64,000 bases of DNA. Source: Novipirellula herctigrandis (lineage in GTDB: Bacteria > Planctomycetota > Planctomycetia > Pirellulales > Pirellulaceae). This document shows, piece after piece, positions 36,977-46,862 of this stretch. The stretch spans positions 4,356,971-4,420,970 of the forward strand of contig SJPJ01000001.1 of assembly GCA_007859835.1 (NCBI GenBank), given 5' to 3'. Below the pieces are notes generated by a model, which was given only the letters and a program-made list of their open reading frames with translations, had not been told where the DNA came from and searched no databases. Made by a program: the position numbers and the translations under genes. The first letter of the stretch is position 1; every line of letters begins with the position of its first letter.

Positions 36977-38062
36977 TTACAGCACTAGTCGACAATCATC
37001 GAGACCCTTTGGCAAGCCGCTGAGGACTTCACAGCCGGATTCGGTCACCAAAATATCGTCTTCGATGCGAATTCCGAATTCGTCTTTCAAATAGACTCCC
37101 GGTTCGACGGTAATGATCATTCCTGGGGTTAATGTTTGTTCACAGCTGGCGGACATGCGAGGCGATTCATGGATTTGGAGGCCAATTCCATGTCCAAGCC
37201 CATGATTGAACAGGTGGCCGTAACCCGATTTTCCCAAGCTTTCTCGGGCAATTCGGTCGATCTCCTTCCCGTGAGCTCCCGGTTTCATCGCTTCGATGGC
37301 CGCCAATTGAGCTTCAAGTACGGCCTGATAAGCTCGCTTGAAAGTGTCTGAAATAGGGCCAATGGTCATTGTTCGTGTCAAATCGCTGGCGTACCCCTCA
37401 AAGTTGGCTCCCCAATCGATCAGGACGGTCCCTGAGGCGGGGAAAAAAACTTCTGCTGGATGGTAGTGCGGCAATGCACCGGCAGCGTCAAACGCCACGA
37501 TAGGCTTGAAACTTGCCGCATCGGCACCGAGAAATCGCATTTTCGCTTCAAGCTCATGAGCGATCGCCCGTTCGGACCATTTGGGGGAAAGCATTGGAAT
37601 CAAGGATTGAAAAGCTCGTTCGGCGATCGACACGGCTTTTCGAATCGTGGCGATTTCCTCACTGTCTTTGACCATTCGCAACGATTCGACAACCGATTGG
37701 GTTTCGACCCAGTGGACATCAGGGCATTTGTGGCAAAGTTGACGGTATTGCCCGAGCGTCATTTGGCCCGCTTCGATCCCAATCCGTTTGTACGTCGAAT
37801 TGCAAAGGACGTCTTGCACCAAATCCAGAATCATTTGGCTTGGTGGACGGATGGCCGTTTCCATGCCGGGGCATTCGCTGGCAAGTTGAATCGCGTAACG
37901 ACCATCGCTGAGCATTTGCGTGCGAAGGTCGGAGATCAATAAGTAGGAACTATCCCCCGTGAACCCAGACAGATAACGAACATTGATTTCATCGGTAACA
38001 AGTAACGCATCAATTTCGAGTGAATCGAGTACGGGCCGAAGTCGGTCGATGCGGGTGGACAT
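36977..38062 (-). CDS. M24 metallopeptidase (Xaa-Pro aminopeptidase/dipeptidase family)
   Basis: Cleaves peptides with proline at the second position. Seen: the N-terminal creatinase-like domain (about 1-125), then the pita-bread domain with the metal ligands: Asp in VLIDWGANFEGYASDLTRT (two), His in HGLGHGIGLQIHE, Glu in TVEPGVY and Glu in RIEDDIL. Length 361 aa matches PepP/PepQ-like single enzymes. I chose ATG 38062 (MSTRIDRLRP): it starts 4 bp after the stop of the preceding gene, while the open frame to 38101 would overlap it. Confidence 0.93.
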   Translation of the reverse strand: MSTRIDRLRPVLDSLEIDALLVTDEINVRYLSGFTGDSSYLLISDLRTQMLSDGRYAIQLASECPGMETAIRPPSQMILDLVQDVLCNSTYKRIGIEAGQMTLGQYRQLCHKCPDVHWVETQSVVESLRMVKDSEEIATIRKAVSIAERAFQSLIPMLSPKWSERAIAHELEAKMRFLGADAASFKPIVAFDAAGALPHYHPAEVFFPASGTVLIDWGANFEGYASDLTRTMTIGPISDTFKRAYQAVLEAQLAAIEAMKPGAHGKEIDRIARESLGKSGYGHLFNHGLGHGIGLQIHESPRMSASCEQTLTPGMIITVEPGVYLKDEFGIRIEDDILVTESGCEVLSGLPKGLDDCRLVL

Positions 38063-38066
38063 AGAG

Positions 38067-38930
38067 TTAGCGATGTTTGTGGTATTTGGGGTCGTAGTCA
38101 TGATGCAGTTGGTTCACATGCACGTGTAATTCCGGGTGCTGGGTGTAGAGCCATCGCCATCCTGATTCGGTCACGGCGCTGTTATCAAGGTAAAGTGATT
38201 CGAGATAGGGAAGCGTTGTTAGCGTTTTAAGCCCTTCATCGGAAATCGCAATGTCGATTAGGTGAACGCCACGCAGGGTCTTAAGTTCCGCGATTTCACG
38301 AGTCACCTCGTTGCCCAAGTTGCTCGAACCAAGTCGAAGTTGTCGAAGTTCCGGGATCGCCTTTAAGGCTGCGACCCCTTTGGTCGTACACACGGAGTGT
38401 GGCAGGTTGAGGAACCAAAGTGATTTGCAGCCGGAGAGCGTTACCATTCCATCGTCACCGATGGGCGAAAGCCTCAGCCGAAGGTGTTGAAGCTTTGGCA
38501 AGGACTGCAAGACTGCCAACCCCTCGTTGGTGATGCGTCCTTGATCCAATATTACGGTTTCGAGGTCTGGGTGGTCAGCAATTTGTTGGAGCATTTCGTC
38601 ACTGACCACAAAGCTATCAATATGAAGCTGTTTGCTTTTTTCTCGTTTAACCCGTAGCAGTTGTTGTTTCAGTTTAACCGAGGGAAGCAATTCAACCTTT
38701 TCAACAATTTCGGTTTCAATAAGCGAATTGTGGGTCCAAGCCAAAGCACCGAAAAAGCAAATCGCCAATAGAACGACCAACACGAATCGCCGCCGCCGTT
38801 GTCCCGGTAGCGAATTGTATTCCTTTACTGCGGAATCTAACGTTTCAAGATCCGGTGTTTCGGGTTGGGATTCGGAATCCAAATCGATAGGGTTTCTAGG
38901 CAACTCGGATTGGGGCGATTGCGCTTCCAT
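38067..38930 (-). CDS. Membrane-anchored leucine-rich-repeat-like protein
   Basis: Not a recognised named gene. Seen: a charged cytosolic N-terminus, one transmembrane helix (FVLVVLLAICFFGALAW, about 49-65), then 22-28-residue repeats such as ITNEGLAVLQSLPKLQHLRL, the RI/LRR type with G-L-x-x-L common in planctomycetes. A His-rich end (HHDYDPKYHKHR) follows. Probably a protein-binding domain outside the membrane. It is first in the minus-strand run with the M24 peptidase (4 bp apart), accB and accC. Confidence 0.8.
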   Translation of the reverse strand: MEAQSPQSELPRNPIDLDSESQPETPDLETLDSAVKEYNSLPGQRRRRFVLVVLLAICFFGALAWTHNSLIETEIVEKVELLPSVKLKQQLLRVKREKSKQLHIDSFVVSDEMLQQIADHPDLETVILDQGRITNEGLAVLQSLPKLQHLRLRLSPIGDDGMVTLSGCKSLWFLNLPHSVCTTKGVAALKAIPELRQLRLGSSNLGNEVTREIAELKTLRGVHLIDIAISDEGLKTLTTLPYLESLYLDNSAVTESGWRWLYTQHPELHVHVNQLHHDYDPKYHKHR

Positions 38931-39297
38931 GGTGCGGATTATGGGGCAAGGAGTGGATCAAGAACAGGGTAAAAAAAAAGCACCGAGGCGATTGCGATTT
39001 CTTATTCACAACGCCCCGGCGCGTAGGTGGAAGCTTCATCGTGGAGTAGCCTAACGAGACGATTGACCCAGAAACCGTCGTGCTAAACCGAAATTACTCC
39101 GACACTCGTTGGGGAGGCCAGCGAACGATTCCCGCAAATGCGTTCGCCAACGATGAAGTTCCATAAAGGTTGATGGGTGTCACTGTCTGAATTCGTTCCT
39201 AAACAAGTGATTGCTAGAAGTTGGATTAGCACCCTAACCAATGGACTGTCAACGTCGATTTATTGGCCGATTCAAAAGAACTAAGAAATAACGAGTT
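38931..39297. other. 367-bp region without a supported gene
   Basis: Separates the LRR-like gene from the DUF1080 gene, both minus strand. An A-rich run (gtaaaaaaaaagc) lies near 38969. I see no RNA gene, repeat or conserved ORF. The promoter for the LRR-M24-accBC run is expected here. Confidence 0.5.
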
Positions 39298-40002
39298 TCA
39301 CGCACCCAACGGTTTGTATTTCACGTTTCGGAACCAAATGGGGGCTCCGGCGTGTTTGCCTTGCAGACCAATTCTTCCCTTGGTTTGCAGTGTGCTGAAA
39401 GGGCGACTGAGCCACGGAGGGATCTCGCTGCCATCAGGATTTTGCTTCGCCGAAGTCCACTTGCTCATGTCCATCGAAGTGACAAGCTTACCATTAAGAA
39501 CGACATCGATTTGCTGACCTTTACAGTAGACCGTCATCCGATTCCACTGGCCTGGTTTCTTAACAACGGATTCGGATGCAGGCAAATGACCAAAAATCGC
39601 CGCACATTGCCATGTCCGCGGTTTGGACGACCATTCATCTGCGAAATCATCGGCAATTTGGATTTCGACCGAATTGGGAATCCAATTGTCTGTGTCGGTG
39701 CAATAGACAACCACGCCGCTGTTGGTCCCCTCGGCTGTTTTGAATTCCAGATCCAAAGCGAAGTTTTCACGATCATCCGAAGTCCAAATCGCTTGGTCTT
39801 CTGTGGCCGTCCAAACGCCATCGCTATCGACTGACCATACGCCATCGGGCTTCTCTGCGTCTGACAAATCATCAGCAAACAGGTTCGCCCAAGAATCCGT
39901 CGAGTCGGGGTGAGTCAATGGGGCGGCAGTTGTTGCGGTGGCATCCTCGGCAAACACCGAGAAACAAGGCAGAGCCAGGATTAGGCAAAAAGCAATACGC
40001 AT
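39298..40002 (-). CDS. Secreted DUF1080 protein (3-keto-disaccharide hydrolase-like)
   Basis: DUF1080 proteins have a concanavalin-like beta-sandwich, are numerous in planctomycetes, and some hydrolyse 3-keto-glycosides. Seen: signal peptide MRIAFCLILALPCFSVFA, then WANLFADDLSD, GVWSVDSDGVWTA, a strand block FALDLEFKTAEGTNSGV and GQWNRMTVYCKGQQIDVVLNG, and the final GRIGLQ with WFRNVKYKPL. All are family hallmarks. ATG at 40002 creates the signal peptide; the longer frame to 40107 does not. Length 234 aa is normal. The exact substrate is unknown. Confidence 0.9.
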   Translation of the reverse strand: MRIAFCLILALPCFSVFAEDATATTAAPLTHPDSTDSWANLFADDLSDAEKPDGVWSVDSDGVWTATEDQAIWTSDDRENFALDLEFKTAEGTNSGVVVYCTDTDNWIPNSVEIQIADDFADEWSSKPRTWQCAAIFGHLPASESVVKKPGQWNRMTVYCKGQQIDVVLNGKLVTSMDMSKWTSAKQNPDGSEIPPWLSRPFSTLQTKGRIGLQGKHAGAPIWFRNVKYKPLGA

Positions 40003-40123
40003 GAAAAAAGAACTTTTCAAAGGAAGGGGAATTTTGGAGATATTGAGTTTCAAAGAAATCCTATCGTAGCTAGCTGCGGACAAACAACCATACCATCGGT
40101 TACCCACCCGGAATCCAAACGCA

Positions 40124-42526
40124 TCAGGAATTAACGAGTTTCGCGTTTCTTAGCCGTAGGGCGTTGGTGATGACCGAAACGCTACTAAGGCTCATTGCCG
40201 CAGCCGCAATCATGGGGCTAAGCAGCACGCCGAAAACGGGGTACAGAAGTCCTGCGGCTATGGGGATGCCGAGTGAGTTGTAGAGAAAAGCGAACCATAG
40301 ATTTTGACGAATGTTTTTCATCGTCTTTCGGCTTAGAGTTTCCGCTGCTGCGATTCCCCGCAAATCGCCTCTGACTAACGTCACACCTGCTGATTCCATC
40401 GCCACGCCAGTTCCAGTGCCCATTGCAATACCAACATCTGCCTGAGCCAACGCGGGCGCATCATTGATTCCGTCGCCCGCCATCGCAACAACGTGTCCGT
40501 CGCAACGCAGCTTTGCAACAAAGTCGTGTTTTTCTTCGGCCGAGACGCCAGCGTGATATTCATCGATGCCCAATTTCGTCGCTACCGCTTTGGCGGTGGC
40601 TTCGGCATCACCGGTTAACATCACGATTTTCAAACCGAGGTCGTGAAGTGTCCGTAACGCGGGCGAGGTGCTTTTCTTGATCGGATCCGAAATTGCCATT
40701 ACAGCCACAAGCTCTGTGTCCACTGCAACAAAGATCGCGGTACTTCCCGATTGTTGGTGCGGCTCTGCGATGCGTTTAGCGTCCTCGATCGCAGTCACGC
40801 TCAGGTTGGCCAAAAACTTCGCTTTTCCAATTCGCACTTTGCGGCCGTCGACGGTTGCCTCGACACCACATCCGCTGACACTTTGGAAATCGGTCGCCTC
40901 GCCGATCGGGATTCCTTCTGTTTTGGCCCGCCGCACGACCGCGTCTGCCAAGGGATGCTCGCTTTGATTCTCGACGGCTGCGGTGAGCGACAACACGTCC
41001 GCTTCGTCCCAATTGCCCATCGTTTCGATCGACGTCAGTTCCGGACGACCTTGTGTCAACGTTCCCGTTTTGTCCACGATCACCGTATCCACTTTCTCCA
41101 TCAACTCAAGCATCTCGGCATTCTTGATCAACACGCCCTCTTTTGCTCCACGACCCACGCCCACCATCACTGACATTGGCGTAGCGAGTCCGAGTGCACA
41201 CGGGCATGCAATGATTAGCACAGCGACCGCAGCAACCAATGCATGAGCCAATCGTGGATCCGGCCCAAACAATGACCAACCGATAAAAGTCAACACAGCA
41301 CACGCAATGACTGCGGGAACAAAGTAGCTTGCCACCGTGTCGGCGAGCTTTTGAATCGGAGCTCGGCTACGTTGTGCATCGAAGACCATTTGAACAATCC
41401 GGCTCAGGACCGTATCGTTTCCGACACTCACGGCTTCGATCACGATCGATCCCGATTGATTGAGTGTTCCGCCCGTGACATCGTCGCCGGGAAGTTTCTT
41501 TTCGGGCATCGGTTCGCCCGTCAACATCGACTCGTCAACCGTCGTTTCCCCACGCAAGACTCGCCCATCGACAGGCACCTTTTCTCCCGGGCGAACTCGC
41601 AAGTGATCACCTTTCTTGACTTCTTCAAGTGACACTTCGCTGTCTGTTTCGCCCATTTCCGATGGGTTACTGATCCGATGCGCCGATTCCGGCGTCAGTT
41701 TCATCAGTTCGCGAATCGCCCCACCGGTTTGTTGGCGTGCGCGAAGTTCAAGGACTTGGCCCATTAGCACCAACGTGATGATGACTGCGGCAGCTTCGAA
41801 GAAAAGTGGTGGTGTGCCATTTTCAAAGAACGCTTCGGGAATCACGCTCGGTAAGAATGTCACGACGACGCTAAAGCAATACGCGGCAAGTGATCCAACT
41901 ACGATCAACGAAAACATGTTTAAGTTCATCGTGCGAAACGAATTGACGCCGCGTACCAACAGCGGCCAACCGCAATAGAAAACAACAGGCGTCGCGAAGG
42001 CCAATTGCAGAAGACCGAAAATTTGTGACGGCATCCAATCGAGCCATCTCCATCCAAGCATCGGCCCCATCGCTAGAAATAGCAGCGGCAAGGACAACGC
42101 CACACCAATCCAAAACCGCCTCTTCATGTCGGTCAGTTGCGGGTCATCGCCCGTATCGCTGACATCCAAAAATTTCGGTTCCAAGTCCATCCCACAAATC
42201 GGGCAGTCACCAAAGCCAACTTGCTCGATTTCCGGATGCATTGGGCAGGTAAAGATTGCATCGTCGGCGACATCGGCCGGATCCCAGTCGGCTTTTGCAT
42301 GGTCACCGCCACAGCAACTGCCGTGCGAGCCGCATGCTGATTCGCCGCTGGATTGTCTTTCCGCATGTCGGGCCAACACTTCGCTAGGCGATGCATCGAA
42401 CTTGGTTTTGCAGCCGCTACAACAGAAAAAATAAGTGCGGCCTTGGAATTCGCTTTTCGCAGACCCTGCGGGGGAAACTTGCATTCCACAAACAGGGTCG
42501 GTCATCGTGATTTGGGAGAAGGACAT
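40124..42526 (-). CDS. Copper-translocating P1B-type ATPase with YHS domain
   Basis: Inner-membrane pump exporting Cu(I) (possibly Ag). Seen: N-terminal YHS domain (DPVCGM at 10-15; [10 protein letters not shown] at 34-43), a His/Cys patch (about 62-75), a second metal-binding motif FTCPMHPEI...[10 protein letters not shown] (about 92-117), then the pump: TGEP actuator, CPC near 439-441 in [11 protein letters not shown], the phosphorylated Asp in DKTGTLTQG near 482, [10 protein letters not shown], and [15 protein letters not shown] in the last helix. CPC with that last-helix Met/Ser pattern is the Cu(I) class. There is no classical HMA domain at the N-terminus. Length 800 aa is normal. Confidence 0.94.
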   Translation of the reverse strand: MSFSQITMTDPVCGMQVSPAGSAKSEFQGRTYFFCCSGCKTKFDASPSEVLARHAERQSSGESACGSHGSCCGGDHAKADWDPADVADDAIFTCPMHPEIEQVGFGDCPICGMDLEPKFLDVSDTGDDPQLTDMKRRFWIGVALSLPLLFLAMGPMLGWRWLDWMPSQIFGLLQLAFATPVVFYCGWPLLVRGVNSFRTMNLNMFSLIVVGSLAAYCFSVVVTFLPSVIPEAFFENGTPPLFFEAAAVIITLVLMGQVLELRARQQTGGAIRELMKLTPESAHRISNPSEMGETDSEVSLEEVKKGDHLRVRPGEKVPVDGRVLRGETTVDESMLTGEPMPEKKLPGDDVTGGTLNQSGSIVIEAVSVGNDTVLSRIVQMVFDAQRSRAPIQKLADTVASYFVPAVIACAVLTFIGWSLFGPDPRLAHALVAAVAVLIIACPCALGLATPMSVMVGVGRGAKEGVLIKNAEMLELMEKVDTVIVDKTGTLTQGRPELTSIETMGNWDEADVLSLTAAVENQSEHPLADAVVRRAKTEGIPIGEATDFQSVSGCGVEATVDGRKVRIGKAKFLANLSVTAIEDAKRIAEPHQQSGSTAIFVAVDTELVAVMAISDPIKKSTSPALRTLHDLGLKIVMLTGDAEATAKAVATKLGIDEYHAGVSAEEKHDFVAKLRCDGHVVAMAGDGINDAPALAQADVGIAMGTGTGVAMESAGVTLVRGDLRGIAAAETLSRKTMKNIRQNLWFAFLYNSLGIPIAAGLLYPVFGVLLSPMIAAAAMSLSSVSVITNALRLRNAKLVNS

Positions 42527-42787
42527 TGACAGGTTAAAAGGGAGAAGGGGTTAAGTCTAAACCGAAGGAACAAGATTTTGTCAAAAGTCGAATGGCTTTA
42601 GTCATTCGTCATTGTGTTTTGTTTCTTGAATTATGGCAAATTGGACTTCGAACTGAACTTCGACGGGGCGACCACATCCGCGTCGCCCACTAACGACACT
42701 TCTACATGCTCTCATCCGCCTTCGGAATTTATTAGACTAGAGGACCGCTCATTCAAATACCCCCTTCCTCATGACAGGCTAATTCCG

Positions 42788-45508
42788 ATGCCTTTTTCAC
42801 AACTGCGTCACAAGCTACGGATCGTCGCATTCTTATTTGCCACCATCACACCACAATATTGTTCCGCCGAGTGGGTTTGGATCGAAGGCGAATCGGCAAC
42901 TGAATCGAATGCAAGCCGTCATCCTTGGTATGCGGATGTAAAAAACGAGCTGCTATCGGGAGGCGATTTCCTGAGCCACTTCAACGATCAAGATGCTGCG
43001 GAAATTGAGTACAAAATCGATGTTCCTGCTGCGGGCAAGTATGAGTTTTGGATGAGAGCAAATCCAGTTCGAACTCGGTTGTCGTACAAATTGGAAGATA
43101 GCGATACGGCAGCGACGGATTGGAAGGAGATCGATGTAAGCGATTCCAGCATTGGCAATGTGAATATAGCGTCTGACAACAAGCCCGACCTGCGGTTTTT
43201 AGCATGGGCGCACGTGGGGGCATTCGATTTGCCCAAGGGTGCCGTGACATTGCGTTTTCGAATCGACAGTGAATTGAGCAATCACGGTTCCATCGACTGT
43301 ATGATTTTGACGACCGAACGCTTTATACCGCAAGGAATCTTCAAGCCTGACGAGATTGAAAAGGCGATACAGACTGCAGCGAAAGAAAATGAAGGCTGGG
43401 TGCCGCTTCGTCCAAAACACGATCCCTTCGACAATTCCGCTCTTTTGGATTTGCGTTTCCTGAACGAATCTGTCGCCGGTGAAGGTGGCTATATCAGCGT
43501 GAAAGATGGCGAATTTGTCCATCAGCGAACGGCAGAGCCGATCCGATTTTGGGCCGTAAACGGTCCAGCGAGCAAGGACGTTGATGGATTGAGACGCGAA
43601 GCGAAATTGCTTGCCAAACGCGGCGTCAATCTTGTCCGAGTTCATGGTGGGTATTTTGACAATAGCGGAAACGTCAAAATGGAAGCGATCACGCATGCTC
43701 ACGAAGTTGTTGACGCAATGAAAGCCGAAGGGATCTATTCTCACTTTTCCATCTACTTTCCCCTTTGGCTGACCCCGCCCGCCGATAGCGAGTGGTTGGA
43801 CGGGTACGATGGCAAGCAGTATCCGTTTGCTTCGTTGATGTTCAACCCGAAATTTCAAGCCACCTATCGCCAGTGGTGGAAGGCGTTGCTGTTGACTCCA
43901 AACGCTCACACCGGAAAACGATTGATCGATGATCCCGCCCTCGCGGGATTGGAAATACAGAACGAAGATTCATTCCTGTTCTGGACATTCGATGCGAAAA
44001 ATATTCCTGATCCACAGTTGCGGATTTTGGAATCACAGTTTGCCGATTGGTTGATAACACGTTACGAATCGCTCGATGCCACCAAGAAGCAATGGAAGGA
44101 TATCGCGTCGCCGCGAGATGCGTTTGACGAGGGGCGAGTTGGTTTTCGTGGACTTTGGAATATCGTCAATGACAAGACGCTACGCGACAAAGACACCGTT
44201 CGATTCCTGGTTGAAACACAGCGATCGTTTTACGAACAAACCTATCGGTTTTTACGCGAACTTGGATTCAAAGGCGTCATCACCGCGTCCAACTGGGCTA
44301 CGGCCGACGCGGAGGTGCTCGGTCCATTAGAAAAGTACACTTACACCGTCACCGACTTCATCGATCGTCATGGCTACTTTGGCTGCCAAAACCGCGGCGA
44401 CAACTCCGCTTGGTCGATTCGCGACGGACATACATACGTAGACCGTAGCGCTTTGCGGTTTGAGCCGGAGAATCCCAAGGGTGAGAATGCTACGCAGCAG
44501 AAGCAGTTTGTTCATCCAGTGATGGATCCGAAGTACGACGGAATGCCGTCGATGATTTCCGAAACCGCTTGGAACCGTCCAAATCGTTACCGCAGTGAAG
44601 CCCCGCTGTATTTGGCCGTCTACGGTTCTCTTCAAGCGGGAAACGGCATCGTCCATTTCGCGCAAGATGGGTCGCAGTGGGCTGTGAAGCCCGGATTTTT
44701 TATGCAACCCTGGACTCTAATGTCACCCGCCACGATGGGCCAATTCCCCGCCGCCGCAATGATCTACCGCCATCGACTGGTGACTCCCGGGGCCGTGCTG
44801 GCGGAGATAAACCTTGAAGTGGAGAGCCTGCTCCATTTGCAGGGGACACCGTTGCCACAAGGTGCGTCGTTTGATGTCTTGAGATTAGCGGATGTCCCCA
44901 AGGGTACCGATATCAAATCGGGCAATGTCATCGATCCGCTAATCCACTATGCCGGACGGACGGTGGTTAACTTTGTGGATCAGCCCACCAAGTCGCGAAT
45001 GGCACGACTCGACGAACTTATCAACCGAGATAAGCAGACCGTCATTAGCAGCACGCGAGAGGTGCTACTAAATTACGGCAAAGGAATTTTGTTTGTCAAC
45101 GCACCGGCTGCCCAAGCAGTCAGCGGAATGTTGTCCGATGCAGGCGATGTTTCGCTGAGAGACATCGTCGTTGGCTCCGAGATGGAACTTGGTCATATCG
45201 CGTTAGTCAGCTTGGATGCAAAACCAATCAGCAACTCGCAAAAGATGTTGTTGCAAGTGATGTCGGAAGAAAAGAACAATCAATTCCGATCGACACCCGT
45301 TGGCGATGGTACTCGTCGAATTGAGAGCATTGGCCAAGACCCATGGTTGTTTCGCAACCTAAGCGGATACGTCAAGTTGAAGCGAGTCGATGCGAAACAA
45401 ATGCAAGTCATCGCACTCGATGCTAATGGCTACGCTGTTGAAAAGCTGGGCACAGCCGACAACATCCAACTTCGCCCCGACACGATGTATTATCTGATCC
45501 AACAGTGA
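42788..45508 (+). CDS. Large secreted glycoside-hydrolase-like protein (clan A)
   Basis: A 906-residue exported protein. Seen: signal peptide ending TPQYCSA, an N-terminal beta-sandwich (about 35-165, AAEIEYKIDVPAAGKYEFWM, typical of carbohydrate-binding modules), then a TIM barrel starting FWAVNGPASKD with GVNLVRVHGGYFD. The candidate acid/base Glu is in GLEIQNED near residue 393 and a candidate nucleophile Glu is in MISETAWNRP near 591, as in clan GH-A. The C-terminal part is beta-rich. Family (GH5, GH42 or similar) and substrate not certain. ATG 42788 gives the signal peptide; the open frame to 42614 does not. Confidence 0.82.
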   Translation: MPFSQLRHKLRIVAFLFATITPQYCSAEWVWIEGESATESNASRHPWYADVKNELLSGGDFLSHFNDQDAAEIEYKIDVPAAGKYEFWMRANPVRTRLSYKLEDSDTAATDWKEIDVSDSSIGNVNIASDNKPDLRFLAWAHVGAFDLPKGAVTLRFRIDSELSNHGSIDCMILTTERFIPQGIFKPDEIEKAIQTAAKENEGWVPLRPKHDPFDNSALLDLRFLNESVAGEGGYISVKDGEFVHQRTAEPIRFWAVNGPASKDVDGLRREAKLLAKRGVNLVRVHGGYFDNSGNVKMEAITHAHEVVDAMKAEGIYSHFSIYFPLWLTPPADSEWLDGYDGKQYPFASLMFNPKFQATYRQWWKALLLTPNAHTGKRLIDDPALAGLEIQNEDSFLFWTFDAKNIPDPQLRILESQFADWLITRYESLDATKKQWKDIASPRDAFDEGRVGFRGLWNIVNDKTLRDKDTVRFLVETQRSFYEQTYRFLRELGFKGVITASNWATADAEVLGPLEKYTYTVTDFIDRHGYFGCQNRGDNSAWSIRDGHTYVDRSALRFEPENPKGENATQQKQFVHPVMDPKYDGMPSMISETAWNRPNRYRSEAPLYLAVYGSLQAGNGIVHFAQDGSQWAVKPGFFMQPWTLMSPATMGQFPAAAMIYRHRLVTPGAVLAEINLEVESLLHLQGTPLPQGASFDVLRLADVPKGTDIKSGNVIDPLIHYAGRTVVNFVDQPTKSRMARLDELINRDKQTVISSTREVLLNYGKGILFVNAPAAQAVSGMLSDAGDVSLRDIVVGSEMELGHIALVSLDAKPISNSQKMLLQVMSEEKNNQFRSTPVGDGTRRIESIGQDPWLFRNLSGYVKLKRVDAKQMQVIALDANGYAVEKLGTADNIQLRPDTMYYLIQQ

Positions 45509-45637
45509 CGCAATCTCACACCTTTGGCCCGAGCAGAAAATAACGCCGCCCATCAAGTTGGGGCGGTTCCGACGCCTATACTTTGCTTCGAGAACGCGCG
45601 GGTGCAGGCACGCGAATCGGAATCCGGTTATCGCAAT

Positions 45638-45925
45638 TTGCCTTTCTTTCTTGATCCGCCGAGTGCAATGGCTTCCTGGGCGGCCAGCGATGTGGCGATT
45701 CAGTTGACATCCATCGCTGATGAGCGCCGCCCAGACGTGCAAGATGGCCTCACCCCAGTCGCCGTCGTCAAAACATTTTTCGGTCCCTTTGACACGATGA
45801 TTCATCTCTTTCACCTGCGACTCAATCAGACAGCTCATCGTCGGTAATCCAGCGGTGCGATCGCTCGGGCAGTCCATCCGTGAAACATTCTTACTCAGGC
45901 AACCAATCGTGTCGGCCAACTTCCG
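45638..45925 (-). pseudogene. C-terminal remnant of an ISKra4-like transposase
   Basis: About 95 codons reading RMDCPSDRTAGLPTMSC, IESQVKEMNHRVKGTEKCF, WGEAILHVWAALISD and RPGSHCTRR. This order (GLP...S..ES..K..N.RVKGTEK...EAIL...A) matches from memory the C-terminal end of ISKra4-group transposases. The catalytic core expected before it is missing; the frame instead enters the 9-bp repeat at 45967. No inverted repeats or target duplication were recognised. Confidence 0.65.
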
Positions 45926-45966
45926 GCGCGGGTCATCTTCGGGGGTATCAGCGGTCACGTCGCCAC

Positions 45967-46020
45967 GCTCTGCTTGCTCTGCTCGCTCTGCTTGCTCTGC
46001 TTGTTCTGCTCGCTCTGCTT
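45967..46020. repeat. Six tandem 9-bp units
   Basis: Unit gctctgctt / gctctgctc, six copies with small changes. On the minus strand this reads Ala-Glu-Gln/Arg repeats in a non-functional frame within the transposase remnant. Confidence 0.95.
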
Positions 46021-46045
46021 GCAGCATCCCGATCACTTCGGCTAC

Positions 46046-46165
46046 GTCAAGTCAGTGAGCAATTCAATCATCTGGGCGGCCACCTTGAACGATGCACAGA
46101 CACCGGCCATGGTGACTAGACGCTCGCTCACGGCCGGCGAGAAAGCAGCTCCGTCAGCCAGAATC
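46046..46165 (-). pseudogene. Possible N-terminal-region remnant of the same transposase
   Basis: Minus strand reads ADGAAFSPAVSERLVTMAGV, then CASFKVAAQMIELLTDLT and a stop. The pattern (A..FSP...LV.MAG....F..AA..L..LT) resembles the region before the catalytic core of ISKra4-like transposases. It is in one frame with the end of the recombinase remnant before it, so the boundary between the two is unclear. Confidence 0.4.
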
Positions 46166-46862
46166 TCTTTGACCGTACGGTACCGACCGAGTGCATAGAC
46201 TCCTGCGTAAGAGGGATTCTTGAATATCGCGGTGACACACGCGTCGCAGAGGCGTCCCTAAATTAGTTTGCCCGCCCACGTGCCACCGTAACTTCGTTTC
46301 GGAAAACCGAGCTTTTCCATGGCAAAACGCTGCGCGACGCTATATGCCGTGCCGCCTTGCTCCAAGTAATCAAACACGAACTTAATCGCAGAACGCACTT
46401 GCACATCGGGGTCTTCGACGATTGTATTGAGTTCATCGAAAACATAACCCACGGGCAACGGAAATCGCAGCTCTCCCTTGCTCGCCGTGTTGAGCTTGTG
46501 CCCTTGTAGGCGAGCGTGAATGAAATGCAACTCGGCCTGAAACAATACCACTTTCAGCCGCCGCAAGTCCCCGTCCCAAACTGGTACCGTTTGAAGTGCA
46601 AACGGCTGGTACTGTTTCGGGCGCCAAATGACAGCCAGTCGGCGTTGGACCTGGCAAGTCGTGACGCTTCGATCGCCAAGACAGTCCCCGCCTTCCCAAG
46701 TGATACATCGGCGACGAGCGTTTTGAAGCCCTCACGATCGGTGGTCGAAGTGCCAGACTTTCCCAGGTCACCATCAAGTACAGAGATCCTCGCGATAGGC
46801 CCACCGAGATTCCGTGCCAGTTCCTGTAACGCATACTGCCGTTCGGTACTTTCGCGATGCCT
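46166..46862 (-). pseudogene. Degenerate large serine recombinase
   Basis: Minus strand reads HRESTERQYALQELARNLGG, then DGDLGKSGTSTTDREGFKTL and EASRLARSNADW (resolvase domain), breaks frame near 46600, resumes at AELHFIHARLQGHKLNTASK and LPVGYVFDE (recombinase domain), meets TAG at 46258-46260 where relatives I recall have Trp, and goes on as GRLCDACVTAIFKNPSYAGV. The N-terminal catalytic Ser segment and the C-terminal zinc ribbon are missing. Frame breaks, an internal deletion and a nonsense codon make it dead. Confidence 0.8.
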
